Source: Candolleomyces eurysporus
Lineage: Eukaryota; Basidiomycota; Agaricomycetes; Agaricales; Psathyrellaceae
Direction: 5' to 3'
Length of the DNA: 64,000 nucleotides
NCBI GenBank assembly: GCA_027579435.1
Contig: JANBPK010001190.1
Span: 205,448-269,447, forward strand
This document shows positions 1 to 13,752 of the stretch, in pieces. The notes beneath the pieces were generated by a model. The model was not told the DNA's origin. It ran no database searches and saw nothing but the letters and a program-made list of their open reading frames with translations. The position numbers and the translations under genes are program-made. Positions within the stretch are counted from its first letter, which is position 1. Every line of letters starts with the position of its first letter.

Positions 1-3000
1 ACCGTTCCCGTTCAACAGCGGCTTCGGCTCGCTCACGAGCAAACTCTTCACGCTCCAGTCGAATGGTTTCGAGGACATCAGCTGCGTGCTGCTCAGCTGC
101 TTCACGAATAGTGGCAGCAATGGTGATGACGTCACTGTCCCGATGCGGAATGTCTTCATGAACAACTACTGGCCTGGAAGATGGAGAGGATGGAGAGGAT
201 GGAGAAGATGGAGACGCGGGTTCCTCAGCTTCGGGTTCAGGCGAGCCTTCCTCCGACACGGTACTGACAACGGATTCTGCAACAGGGGGCTGCTCGACCG
301 GAGGCTCAGGAGCTGGAGGAGCCGGAGCCGGCAAAGTGGCCAAACGTTCGTCGATCTGCTTGAAAATCTCCTCGACTCTTTCTCTCGCCTCCCTATTTCG
401 CAACTCTTCGCTTTCTACGAACAAGCGATTGCGGTCCTCCTCGTGACTCCTGAAGTCTATCTCACGTTGGTCTTCCGCCTGATGGGCAGCCAAGGCAGCG
501 TCGTGCAAGCGAAGTGCTACTTCGTTCAATTCCTCAAGTTGCTGTCGTTGATCATCGGCCGTTCCGATAAGGAATGGCGTCGGGGGACTGCGTCGATCCA
601 CTGGTGGTGTCCGCACTCGAGAAGTTGGCCGAGAAGGTGGCCGAGATGGTCCACTCATCGACGGTCGGTAGGTTGCTGCAGGCGTCACTGGCCTCGGGTG
701 TACGACTTCTGGGATAGGTGAAGTGCGAGCAGGAATCGGAAGGCCATCCTCAGACTCCGTGTCAGGGCGGGGATGAACAGACGGTGTGTGCATTCGGCCT
801 GGCGGCACTGGCAGCACATCTTCAGACACAGCGGATGGAGCATGGGAGGGACGGTGGCTCGGAGGAGTAGGTGATCTTTCATGGACTCTGTCGCTCCTGG
901 TAACGCGAATGGGACGAGCACTCTCTGATGGGTGTCTACTCGGCTCGGTTGGCTCGTAGCCTGAGTGGCGTGGTTCGAATTCTAACGAGTCGTCAGTATC
1001 ATTCTGGGAGAGCCTGAAAATTAACTTACCACCTGAAGGTCGGCTTGTAGACCGCCGGGGAGGGGTGTAATGCTCGTCATCCGAATGCAAAGTCATAACA
1101 GTAGGCGGTCTGGCAGTGTGAGGTGGCGGAACGGTAACCACTACAGCCTGTCGTGGTGGTGGTGACTGTGAGCGGCTCCTGGATGTTCGAATGACGCGGG
1201 TGGGCGATGAACGACCAGTTGGCGTCCTAGATGGTCGAGTTCCAACCCGACTGGTTGGGCGGTCATCGAGCACATCAGTGTAGTCGTCGGAAGGTCTGGT
1301 ACGACGTCCGCTGGAATCATGAGTTCGAGGATGTCGACGGGGTCCGGTCTCAAACGGAGAAGGAGAACGCGATGAATAAGGAGAGTAGGACTCGCTGCGA
1401 CCTCGTCGAGGGCGTCCGTGGCGTCTCTCGTGATGCCGAGGAGAACGTTCTCGGCGGTAGTGGTAATCTTCTGAGTCGATGGACCTTGACCTCCTCGGGG
1501 AATAATGTCGGGGAGGTGAACCGCGGCGAGGAGAATAGCCACGATAACGACGATCGTAGTCACGGGAGCTAGGATAATAACCACGATCGTAGTCTCGAGA
1601 ATGACGACGGTACCGACGAGGAGAAGGACTTCGACTCGTTTGCAGTCTGATCGTGGTAGGGGCTCGCGGAGGGACTTGGCCTACTACAGTAGGATGGACG
1701 ATAGGAGGTTGGGCAATCATTGTCGGTGGCACTTGACCTACTAATGTTGGTGGCACTTGACCTACCACTGTTGGAGGGACTTGAGTGTACACTGTTGGAG
1801 GGACTTGGCCGATTATTGGGGGTACTTGCACCATGGGAGGCATCTGAGTCATGGGCATGCCTGACGGCTGAGTGACGACGATTGGCTGCGTTGGCCTTGG
1901 GGAGGACGGAGAGTGCCTGCGGGGCGACCGACTTCGGGAACGATGCGTTCGGATGATAGGGGGCTGTTGAGGGATCCCAGTTGGAGGAAACATCACTGTG
2001 GGCGGTTGTTGGATGACGGTTGGTCGTCCTCTGGACGAGGATCGAGATCGGCTGCGCCCTCTCGAAGGCAAGATTACCGGCGGTTGTTGTCCTAGCATTG
2101 GCATACCTGGGACAATGACTTGAGGTTGTCCTGTCAGGGCGGGGCCCATGGGTGGCAAGATGGTTGGCTGAGTTGGAGGCGCTTGAACCACCACTGGAGG
2201 AGGGGTACGTCGGCGGGGGCTTCTACTCCGGCTTCTACTACTACGCCGCGAGGGCTGCTGAAGGATCACACCAGGCTGTCCAAATGGCAGGGTAGGTTGG
2301 AACATTGGCACCGTGGGCTGTTGAATTATTGGCACTGTGGGCTGTTGCATCACCGGGGGAAACATTGTTGGCGGTATTCCTGGAGCAGTCGGAGCAATCA
2401 TAATCCTTGAGGGAGAGCGAGAACGTGAGCGAGAACGTGAGCGGGATCGCCGTCTCGAAGGCTCTGCCGGTGTTTGGACTATAATAGGCTGTGCTTGAGT
2501 CGGGGGGGGCAGGAAGGGGAGCATCGCGTCGTGGTGAATGTGATCTCGAGCGCCGCCGTCGACGACTCCGGGAGCGTGAAGACGAACGGGAAGAAGATGG
2601 ACTATCTTGATAAATGACCTGAGGCATAGTGTGCACCATTCCCGGTACTGATGGGACGGTATAGGATGGCTGAATAGTGGGGATGATCTGGGGTGGCTGA
2701 GTATACCCGCTCTGAACAACTCCTGGCGGATATAATGGACTCGGCGGAGGCATGCTGACTACAGGCTGGGGAGCTGGAGGTTGCTGTATAATTACTGTGG
2801 TAGGTTGCTGAGGTGGAGCAGGAGTGGCAGGCAGATGGGGAAGCAAGTCAGGGTGGCGAGGAGATCCAGGAGTATAATCAGTTCCAGCAGTTGTCGGAGG
2901 TACAACATGGACGGGTGGTTGGTATTGTGGTTGGTATTGTGGTTGGGGCTGTGGAGGTTGCTGAATGATAATCGGAGCTGGGGCAACTCCTGTGCCTATG

Positions 3001-6000
3001 GGGACCACGCTCACGGAGGGGGACCTTGAACTGGGTGTAGAGCTCTCATAATGACTGGGACGAGGACCATAGCGCCCTCGAGAATCACTACGTTCAGGAC
3101 TACGTTCAGGACTCCGACTTGGGCGGCTTCTGGGCCGACGCCTGCCACGAGAGCTCCGTCGAGAAGGAGAATAAGAGGTGGGACTACTGCTGGACGGGCT
3201 GGGTGACTGAGCAATCACGCTATGTCCCATACGGCCTCCCTGAGGTGGTGGTCTCGTCATGTAAGGGTCGCCAGTGCTAGCCTGCGATGAAGGAGAAGGA
3301 GGAATGAATGGCCCAAGGGCCTCGGGCTGCGTTGCGTGGGATGTTGCGATCGGAGGCGGGTGCGGGTATCCTGGGCCCATTGCAGGGATTTGTGGCACTC
3401 CTGGCTGATGGTGGATGATGGTAGGCGGAATTACCCCTTGCCCACTTGGAACCTGTGGAACTACTGGGGGGAACGGCGCAGGCGGCGTCTCTAGAACAGG
3501 AGGTGGAACAACAGGTACTTGTTGAGGCTGAGAGAAAGGTTGGAACCCAAAGGGTAGTCCAGCTGGAGGAGGAGGAGCATAATGGACAGGTTGTGGCATA
3601 GGTATTACAGTAGTATAGGAGCCCGTTCCCGTCTCGGTTCCTTCAGAATCTGCGGAAAATTAGCCCCAGTCACCTAAACAGTCCAACGACGTACCAGTTT
3701 CCTGCATATTCAAGATGTGATCCCTGAGTTCGTCCACTCTTGCCACGACACTTCGTAATTCATTCTGGCGGTCGACGACATCTCGCTCCAGCCATTCATT
3801 TAACCCTCGCATGTATCTCATGAGCTCTCTCTGTTGGTCTACTGTTGCCAGCTGAGCTAGTCGGTTTTCCTGTTTTTTTTTTTTCAAGTGTCAGCCTACA
3901 AGCTCACGGATGAGAATAATCGCACTTACTCTAAGAATTTCCATCAGAGAATCGAACAAAGGGATCTGAACGACGGTCTGTAGGAGAATTAATAACAGAG
4001 ACTAGAGACAGATAGAATCGTGTTATCCACTTACAGGAGCAGGAGGCATTGGTACGTAGGTCGGGCCTTGAGGGACCTGAGGAAGCTGAGGTTGTTGGGG
4101 AGCCGTTTGTCTCTCGGGCGGGACATTCTCGACAGATATGGGAGCTTGAGTCTACGACAGTTTGAATACAACCCGTTTACGCCGAGAGATGGAATGAATT
4201 ACCTTGAGGTGCTCTCCTTTCTTGTCTCTGTGGGGACGTTGCTGGTACCAACTTTCTGGAACTCGTCCCGGATCCATTCTGGGCGGAGCCGAAGGAGGTC
4301 GTCCAGGATGTGCAGGTAGAGGCTGCATGACAGTTAGTAACGTCCGAATGAAGGTAAGGAAGGCTTACGAAGACTTGTGCTGGTGTTGGTCCACGCCAGT
4401 GAATGCGGTCATCAGGCGGTTGGGCGGGAGGTGCATACATTGGTGGCCTAGGTCGTTGTCTTTCATCCATGAGCCGGCGGTTCTCACTAAGCATATCTGC
4501 TGCTCGACGATCTTCTGGAGTAGGAATATAGGTTGGCTGACTTGGACGCTGCGGTTCGGGTTCTATTTCCACACTACTTTCACTTTCAGACTCGGGTTGC
4601 GGTCGGGGAACAGGAGGCTGTCGACGAGGAATGTTGCGGTAATCCACATATTCAGGTTGGCTTAGTCTTGGTTCCGACCAAGAGCGAGGAGGGAGCGAGT
4701 CGATAGTTAGAGGGCTCTCACTACGAGGGCGCTGTTCCGTCGGCCGATAGACAAATGGAATCAATGGAGGAGGTCCTTGAATCATTCCTGGTGCAGCAAT
4801 GGTTGGTCCCATTGAAAGAATGTCGTCCAAAGTGGAGGACAAAGGTGGTACCTGTGGGGCCGTAGACGGAAGTTGGACACTGTCAGCTGGGGTCAAGCCT
4901 TGAAGAAGCTGCCTGAGTCGATCGATGTCTCGAAGACGATCTTGCGAGGTGGTGGACTCTGAGAGTGAGCCCTCGCTCTGTGGTGGCTGAGAGATGAATA
5001 TTTGTTGCACTTCGGGTGGAGCTCGAGGGTGGCCCTGGATATCTATCAGGTTATGCACCAAGTCCTCAATACGAGCGAGACGATCAGCGAGTTCCGCGGT
5101 ATGGTCCGGCGGAGTAGGGCGATGTCGCAATTCATCCAGAACGCGTTTGGTTGCAACCTGACCATCTCCAAGATCAGCGAGTTGTCGGAGGATATCCTGC
5201 AGCTGTGGGAGGAGATTGGGTGGGGAGGGCCCTAGTCTAACGGTGGAGACCGACGGTGTCGGTGTCGGGGTGGTGGAAAGACGTCGAGAGGAGGTTGACG
5301 GACTGGAAGTTGAGAACGATGACTCCGATTCTGTACTATCCGAAGAGGAGGTAGTAGTCCACATTGGAATCTCCGAGGGGACATCGAGGTATTCGGGTTC
5401 CTCCATCTCCAGAAGGTCCTCATCCGAGTGGTGGGAAGACAGGAATGACCCAATGCTACTGGCATTGCTGGAACTGCGACTGAGCGACACTGTGGAGCTC
5501 AGGCCCCTGATTTCAGCGGGTCTCAGAGACGAGACGACACTACTCCCTCCGACGGCTTCGTCGACCAATTGAACGGAACGAGGACGCGGCAAAACTTGGA
5601 CTACCACAGGTGCTGCTGGGGCAGGCGGCTGGGCAGGCAGTTGGGCAGGTGGCGAGGGAGTGCGATGCAAGAACTCGGCGAGATTTTGAAGTTCATCCCT
5701 CAGTGCACGAATGTTGTCCGCTACTTCTTGGTGCTCCAAGCCTCTATTCTGATCGTATTGCCTTAGGTCTTCAATTAAGCGATCCATGTCTTGCCCAATA
5801 TCCCGCTCCGATACCGTCGTGCTTTCCGACTCCATTGTCCTCAGACTTGAGCGATCCGTATCAGCAGCGCCATGAGGAGTGGTCATGCTGACAACCAACG
5901 ATCCTTCAGGTGTTCCCAGTTGAGGACTCCGCATAGGAGTGGGCGTCAGAGTCATCTACGGTGTTGAAAGTCAGTGATAGCAAAGAAAACAAAATAAAAT

Positions 6001-9000
6001 ATCAAAACTTACAACTCGACTGGCAGGCGTCGTGAGCAACGATGGCACTGTAGCTACCTCCGATCTCGAGTCAACTGGCGGAACGATCTCAGGCTCTGAC
6101 AACTCTCCCAAGAGGTTGAGGGACTCCGAGATAAAGGTGCTCAAGGAGGATGGTGAGACGCTGCTGGAAATCGTCGAGGATCTCGAGAGAGTGCTGGGCG
6201 TGACGGAACTGAAAGACAAGCTCGTTGGGGTCAGAGCATCGCTATCGGAATCAGCAGATTCGGGAAGAGCAGGCACCGGGGTGAGAGGAGGTAGAAGATG
6301 CCTCGACGGGACAGAGGATACTGCCGTAGGCGATGGAGGAATCGTGCTCATTCGATCGATGGACGACGGTGATCCACTTGGACGAAGGAAGGAAGTCTCG
6401 TACGACGCATCTGCCATATCTTGCAATGCCAGCGACATGACGCTTGGAGTGGGATGCAAAATGGACGAATCGTACGACCGATCCGTCGACGAGGCCCATT
6501 GCTGCGGACTGAGAGGAGGAGGGCTAGATGATGTTCCACTGATGGTCGATAAATCCAATGGCGACGAGAGGGTCGACTCAGAGATGCTGAAAGAATCTGC
6601 GATTGTTGAAGGAAGTGCGGGAACTACTGCTGGTGGCGGTGGTGGTGGTGGTAGTGCTGGTAGTGGTGGTGTTGCTGGGAGGACTGGTGTTGGTGGTAGG
6701 ACAGGGGTCGCTGCGCGAGGCGTGGCAGCTGGGATGGATTGAGTCGTCGTTCCGCTCGAGATTCCAAGAGATGAAGGTGTCGCCACAGAGCCTTCTGAAG
6801 GCTGGGTCGCACTGAGGCTCGGTGGGATGGTTGAAACAAGGCTGATTGCGTCTTCGGAAATTTCGGGTTCTTCTGGTTCTGCTGCAGGTTCGGCTGGAGG
6901 GATAGTGGTTAAAGAAGGAACGGTGGAAGGTGTCGAGGGGATTGGGCTGAGTCTGGCGATTCCTTCAATGGACGGCGATGATATCGCTGGTTCCGTTTCC
7001 AGCTCTGGCTCCGGTGAGACCCACAAGGGCGACGGGGTAGGGACACTCTCGCTTTCGACTGTTTCTTGTAGGGGGCTGGGAGGCTCTGAAATCGTGCGAA
7101 CAGACGGGGGNCAGGGGGNATCTCCTCGGGCAACAAGTCAGAGACCAGGGAAGGCGACTCGGGGAGAGGTTGGTCAATTTCGATCTCTGGGCTTGGAATC
7201 CCTCGAATACTCTGACTATCCGGGCCCCGGAGCCCAAGGGAGGAGAGCTTTGGAGTGCTGACGGCCGAAGGTATGTCTTCCAGCTCGCTCTCCCATCCAG
7301 GGGCACTCTCGTACTCTGTCTCTGCCCATTTGGGTTGGCGCTCGGACGCGGTCTTGAAAGACGATGTCGACTTGATGCTGGGGATGGAGGAAAGGCTTCC
7401 AAACGATTCGAAAGACCGGATGCTTGCTGTGTCCGAATCCAGACCTGGCGCAGTCAAATAGTCGCTGCCTTGGGATGCCGACAGATACTTTTCAGAGGGG
7501 ATCTCGGAGACAACCGACATGGTATCGGCAGGCATTGGGATACGAATAGGGCTTGGGACAGTGGTTGCAATTCCAGGGCTTGCGACAGCAGTTACGATGC
7601 CAGGAGTGACAGTATCGTCGGTTTCACTGGTATACGGAGTTGGACGGTCACCGCGGCTGAAATCAGAGGAGAAGCAAATATCGTAACCAGTCTCGCTGGA
7701 AGAGATTGGCGTCCGTCTGAACCTCCTTGGAAGGTCGGTCCCAGAAACCGAAGGGCTGCTCCCGGAATCTCCTGATCCATCTCCTGACCCCGACATGGAG
7801 TAGGAGCCGCTTGCCGGCGTGTAACTTCCGCTGTTGGTAGCGCTTCCTGGCGTGTAGCTGCCGCTGTTGGTGGCGCTTCCCGGTGTGTAGCTGCCGCTGT
7901 TGGTATAACTTGGCGTGTAGCTCCCGCTCGCTGTATAGCTCCCGCCCGAATACGAGCTTGTATATCGACCTCGCTCTGTGCCTGAATAGCTCTCTCCAGA
8001 ATAGCTTCCACTCGCTCTCGAATCGTAGCTTCCACTGCCTCCCAAGCTGGGGACCGTGCCGGAGAAGCTCGTCCTGGAGACATAACTGTCTGAAGGGGTG
8101 TAACTGCCGCTGCCGGAGACACCACCGGACAGGTAGCTTTCGCTGCCTCCCGGGGTGTACGATCCGCTTTGGCTGGCGCTCCCGCTTCGATAGTCGTTGC
8201 TGAGGACAGACAAACTATTCTCCCTGTCTGACGAGTGATCCGTAACCGACAGGACACTCCCGCTTCCGCTCTGAGAGGAATTGCCTCTTCCATATCGTCG
8301 ACGAATTTCCCTGGCGCGAGAAAGGGCAGATGGCGATGTGCCAGTGAAGGCGGTGGATGGCGACGCGGTTTCCGAAAGGTAGGTGTTGGAGGGAGAGTCC
8401 GTGCCGGTGATCGTTCCACTGTACAAGTATGTCGATGCTTGAGTTCGAGATGGCGTGAGCGTGTCCGAATACGTCCCAGTTCGACTGTCCATCCAGGTCC
8501 TGCTGTCCCCGTCCCCTTCCCCGGGCGACAAATACGCCGAAGAAATGGTGGATCGAGAGCCACTGCTGCTTCCACTGTAAAACACGTCGTCCTCGCTTCT
8601 GCCAGAGACTCGCGAGTCCCGTCTGCGATCCTCATCAAGGTCCAGTTCTCCTACACTGCCGCTCCTCCTTCCACGTACGCGTCGACGAGTTGGGGTGATG
8701 ATCCTCGTGTCGTCGGATGGGTAGGAATAGCCATCCCCATCGGAACGAATGACAGTGTCATCGACCGTCCGTGTAAAGTGAGAGGATACCAGAGAGGGTC
8801 CCCTCGACAAGTCGGAATGAGTTCTGCTTGGCGAAGAGGAAGCATAAGAATCGATATCTTCAAGGGACGACAGGGGCGGAACGAAAACAGTAGACCGAGA
8901 GCCACTTCCACTCGTTGCCGTAGAAGAGCGCGAAACTTCGGAGGAGTACGACAAGATAGTCCGGATGGAGCCCGTGGGGGAGCGAGTGATGGAAGGGGAT

Positions 9001-11183
9001 GCGACGTCTTGGCGATTGATGACCTCCCTGAAAGAAAGTCAGCGTACATACGGACAAAGGAAGAGACAGGCATACCAAAGTCTGTTGACCCATTTGCTTC
9101 GTTCACCGAGACTCTCGGTTGCAAGTCTCTCGACGCCATCTGCATAGATCATGTGGAATCGAATCAGGTGCATCAATGGCCCTTCATCCCTCCCCTCTCT
9201 TCGTGCGTCTTCCGTCTGGAGCAGTGCAGCAATGGTGCCGACATCATCGCTGGGAGCTGGAGTCGGGACACTAGCCACGCTGCTGCTGTTGAGCAAGTCC
9301 AAGGCGACGACACCTCGACCTCCGCCAGGAGAGGGCCACGAAAGCAGAAGCATGTGTGGATAGAGCAAAGCTTGGCATCGTTGCCAAAGGAAGGGAGGTG
9401 AAGCGTGCACGTTCAAATACCAAAGCTGGCCGATATAAACAGGCTAACAACAATTTCTCAGTCAGAAAACATCTTGAGACATGGAAAAAAAANCGTACCG
9501 GCTCGTCACTCTGGGTATAGGCGCTGAACTGGCTGAGATCGAACCCAGGAGGGAGCATCCCACTCCTCATGCTCGAGCGACTGTTCCTCCGTTCGCCAGA
9601 TCCTCCGCTGCTGCTACTTCTGGTAACCTCACCGGATCCAAGGCTGTCCTGGTCCCTTAACCTTTGTCCAACTCTCCTACGAAGTTCGAAGAGTCCTTGT
9701 CCATCCGGCTCGACGGTTTCCCTAGGTGGCGCCGCTTTGACTTCTTGCGACGAAGGCCTCGATTTCGTTGGTGACCCTCCGCCAGCTGCACTTGGACGAC
9801 TCTTCCACATTTGGACGATATCTTTGAGGTTGTTGACTGGCGACCCGGAGCCGGTTTGAGGGCGATTGAGGGTAGTGTTCGGGGCCTTGGTTTGCCTTGC
9901 TGGGGTACGGACAGTACCTTGTGTCCACGACGACGAAGGGGTTGGAGTGATGGAAGTAAGCGTTGTTGCACCCGTTTCGGTGGAGGAATAATCGTTGGTA
10001 TTGCTGCGCGAGTCGTAGGTCCTGGAATCCGTATAGCTGCGGCTAAGCGTATCTGTGAACGTCGAATACGGGGTCTCGGTTTGGGCTTGTGTCGTAACGG
10101 GACTGCCATAGGTGTATGAGCTGGGCGTTTGAGAGCCAGATTGGGTGAACGAATCGGTGTGGGTAAAGGTCCTTGTGTCGGTTGTATTGGTTGGCCGACT
10201 TGTAGAGCTGAATAGAGACGGCCTGGCGTCGGAAAGGGAGCCAATGTAGGAGCCGTAAGACGTGGCTGAGGAGCTTGACTTTGATGGGGAGGAAGGCCTC
10301 GACCCATATCGAGGGCTTTCAACCCGATAACCGGGGGTGGAGGCAGCCCTGGAGTGACCATTGGAGCTAGTTTGCGAGGAACCTTGAGATTCGAAAATGG
10401 AAATCAATGCGTTTGTTCTCCCGGGGGGAGGGAGGGTCCTGTCGGCATGAGGGTCGGTCGAGGTCCGGGAATGACGAGCAGGATTGGGGACATTGAGCAA
10501 AGCGGAGCGCCTCAATTGATCTGTTGGAGTAACGGAGCGCGTGAGGGTGGAGAAGGTTCCTGACGACGGGCGCAGGGATCCTTCTTCTGTAACCTCGGTG
10601 ATGCGACTGAGCCTCGCTCGAGCGTCGGCAAAAATGCCCACTGCACCCGGAGAGGTGATTCTGGAGAACCCCGTAGATGTTGGAGAGTTAGAGCCGACTG
10701 AGGACCCGGAAGAATAGTGGGGTAGGTTGACAAATGATGGGGATCCCGTGTAGCCAGAGGGGGATCCGTTGGTGTAGTTTGGGGGGNTAGCTTGAGCCTG
10801 AACGACTGTCAGACCACTGACTGAGTGCATTTTCTGTGTCGTCGATCTGGTCGTCGAGGGTTGAGAGAGCCTCTTGAACTTCGTCGATGGAATTGCTGTC
10901 CGTGTACGAGTCGTCGTCGTCGAAGCCCCTTGGGCTGCGTGGGGGTGGCGAAACGACGATGCGTCGCATGGAGTTCGTGACGTCCGAGTCTGAAGAGTCT
11001 CTTTGGGAGCCTGGGGAACGAAAAGGTTGGAATGGAGCGTGCATGAGGCAGGTCAACTGTGAACTTGCCTGAGGAATACGAATGCGCTGCTGGGGATAGC
11101 GGTGGCTGCGTGTCTGAGGCAGCGAAGGAGCCCGTGGACGTCCCATAGCGGGGCGACCAGGGGTCTGGAGAACGTCTTGCCAT
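1..11183 (-). CDS. Giant PH-domain, Ser/Pro/Arg-rich coiled-coil protein (3' end beyond window)
   Basis: One gene read right to left from an ATG at 11183 and open at the left edge, probably over 3000 residues. A short exon (11069-11183) joins an acidic segment, then a Ser/Thr-rich region to 9499. Exons 9425-9077 and 9027 onward encode a pleckstrin-homology-type domain (LWQRCQALLYPHMLLLSW... ending GERSKWVNRLW). Next come a Ser-rich region with SGSYTPG repeats, predicted coiled coils (about 5.8-5.0 kb and 3.9-3.7 kb), a Pro-rich part with RS/SR runs (3.5-1.1 kb) and a final coiled coil (0.7-0.0 kb). Introns join in phase (for example 5956-6011, phase 0), which supports a single gene. Ns at 7111, 7119 and 10787 and an 8-base C run near 2503-2510 interrupt the frame; removing one base at each restores it. 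A PH domain suggests membrane or phosphoinositide association; the function is unknown. It could still be two adjacent genes. Confidence 0.75.
1724..1822 (-). repeat. 24-bp coding tandem repeat (GQVPPT unit)
   Basis: About four imperfect 24-bp units lie inside the giant minus-strand gene. They encode GQVPPTxV/YTQVPPTV-type octapeptides in the Pro-rich section. Flanking text has further degenerate versions. Confidence 0.7.
7813..7936 (-). repeat. 33-bp coding tandem repeat (SGSYTPGSATN unit)
   Basis: Three to four units of about 33 bp encode the undecapeptide SGSYTPGSATN within the Ser-rich part of the giant protein. Shorter GSYT variants continue on both sides, to roughly 8180. Confidence 0.8.
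11011..11068 (-). other. GC-AG intron, first intron of the giant gene
   Basis: On the minus strand the first exon ends ...TATTCCTCAG and the intron begins GCAAGT and ends CCCCAG. Using this GC donor (phase 1) joins the ATG-containing frame to the acidic open frame that follows. No nearby GT donor gives a continuous frame. Confidence 0.7.
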
Positions 11184-11388
11184 GTCTTGAGGTCGAGGAC
11201 GACGAGATCAGCAAGAGAGCATTGCCTGGGGAGAACAAGGCGCGTGGCAATTCAACAAGCCCTTGTTTAGGGCCGGCCTTTGCGCGTCAGGCGCGTCGCG
11301 CATGTGACCGTGCACCGCCACCCAATTAGCTAATGCTGTCGCGTGCAGTGCAGGCCCTCCAGCCTCATTGACTCTGACTACCACTACC
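11184..11388. promoter_or_regulatory. Bidirectional promoter between the giant gene and RBX1
   Basis: This 205-bp gap separates two divergent start codons, so it must hold both core promoters. It is GC-rich, with a GCGCGTC-type palindromic stretch near 11281-11300. No clear TATA box was seen. Confidence 0.4.
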
Positions 11389-12005
<617 letters not shown>

Positions 12006-12177
12006 ACGCCCATCAAAGCAGACTCCACGCTCCCCGGCTTTTCATCTGTGTATAATAGAGAATTTTCGCACCCCATTATCGCATGAACTTCGTTTGATCA
12101 AATAAGAGCCAGGTAATCAAAGCACTCGTGATACACATTAAATTGTTTCTATCGTCTAGATCTATTCGTTTCCAGTG

Positions 12178-13499
12178 CTATGGGCTTGTGCGAGACAGCT
12201 TCATGTTCATACACAAGTCGACGCTCCTCCTCTCCTTTATCATGTATTGTGGCTTTGTGGCGTTCGTGGAGAAGGTACCCTCCAGGTCGTGCGACAATTC
12301 AGGCCCTGAATCGAGCCTGATCATCGGTATGGTCGTCGGCGCTATTTGGACCGTCGATGCGTCAAGCACAGACGAGACCGTATGAAATACTGGAGGACCG
12401 TCTGTGAGGGTACCCTTCCTTTTCGGTGACCATGCTTTCCCTTGTAAGACGCGAAAGATGATAAGCAGCGGAGCAATAATCTGCAAAATGGTTTGGCTTC
12501 ACTTCAGGTTATCAGATCGGTATGCTCACATACCTGAGCCTGAGTGCTCCCCATGAACGCGATATAATGGATCAACGAATCAGAACGAACCGTTGCAACA
12601 AAGAAAGCGTTGAACACCGCAACCAGTGCAGCAGATTCCACCAGCATTGTAACCACTCCGGCATATCTGCTTCCTTCAACCTCCCCAACAATCCGCCGCA
12701 TTCTGTAGCGATAGAACAGCAATCGAAGGGAGATCATGGCGGTTACGACGATATTCAATGACAATGTCAAGCAGGAATACGCCATTTCATAGATACGTTG
12801 TCGAGGAAGGACTACGCTTCCTCCGGTCATGAAAAACAGCCCCATTCCTAAACACGAAAACGATCTCAATATGATGTTCTGGCGATGCAGAGTACAACAC
12901 TGACCAATTACGGATAGGTAAAGGAACACCGGGAGCGAGAGCGACACCCACACGGGGACTCGTGAGGCACTCTGGTAAATGACCCAACATCTCCAAACCT
13001 AGCGGAATATACAGTGAGTCCGAAGCACAAAAAAAGAGATAAAAAAAAAATANCGCACCAGCAGCCCATCAGCTCCCCAATTCGCGAGGACATACGCAAA
13101 GTTCCCCAGAGCATCCAGACGTATAGGTGTTTTCCCGGTGGTGACACCGTCCCAACAACCTGTCCAGACCAACGCCTTCCGCGTCGTTTTCATGGTGGAC
13201 GCCACAATCATCGTCGATAACGTCGTCATGGCCAATACAAAGAGCAACAAAATAAGGGTATGTCGGGGGCAAGCCCAAGCACATCGGCGGAAAAAACATT
13301 TGGGTGAAAGTCGGTCTTGCATGCTGGCGTAAATTCCTCGGAGAATAAGATAGAGACACATAGAGAATAGAGTGAGAACGATGCCATAGGCAATGCAAGC
13401 CAGGAATGTCGCCTGAAGCCACCTATCGCGTCGGAAGCTTATAGCTGCGACAACGTCAGGCGTACATGAGGTCGAGTTGACGTTGGGAGAAGGCAGCAT
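12178..13499 (-). CDS. Multi-pass membrane protein, basidiomycete 7-TM-like family
   Basis: Four exons (13499-13059, 12998-12905, 12847-12534, 12480-12178) join in phase with good splice sites. The protein is about 380 residues. It has a short N-terminus bearing an NST sequon, then about seven hydrophobic segments. Examples are ATFLACIAYGIVLTLFSMCL, the stretch around TLILLLFVLAMTTLS, VWVSLSLPVFLYLSVIG and MGLFFMTGG. A polar cytosolic-type tail follows. This layout matches the very numerous uncharacterised seven-helix proteins of agaricomycetes. Possible roles are sensing or transport, but nothing in the sequence decides this. An upstream in-frame ATG at 13571 is possible; 13499 was preferred because the extra 24 residues are not hydrophobic or otherwise supported. 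The N at 13053 is intronic. Confidence 0.8.
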
Positions 13500-13752
13500 A
13501 GCGCTCCCCGCACTGCGGGAGGGACAAGTGGGATGTTGAAGAAAGACGGCCCATTTTCTCGCGATAAGCAAGCGATGAATGGACTGTCCAGAGCGGCGCT
13601 GCCGTTTCCAGGGTCCTAGGCACTAACTGAGGTCGTCACCAAATTCTGATTCAGGGTCAAGTATACATAGCACAGGACGGGAGGAAGAGATAAGGCTAGC
13701 GCGGGAAATAGGGACAAACAAATCCCTTGATATATCTCCATCGTCATCATCC

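Noticed and set aside
5971..6742. Plus-strand frame rich in Glu/Gly/Val opposite the giant gene
   Set aside because: It is the complement of the Ser/Pro-rich minus-strand frame, whose exon joins and repeats are coherent; the plus frame lacks start and splice context.
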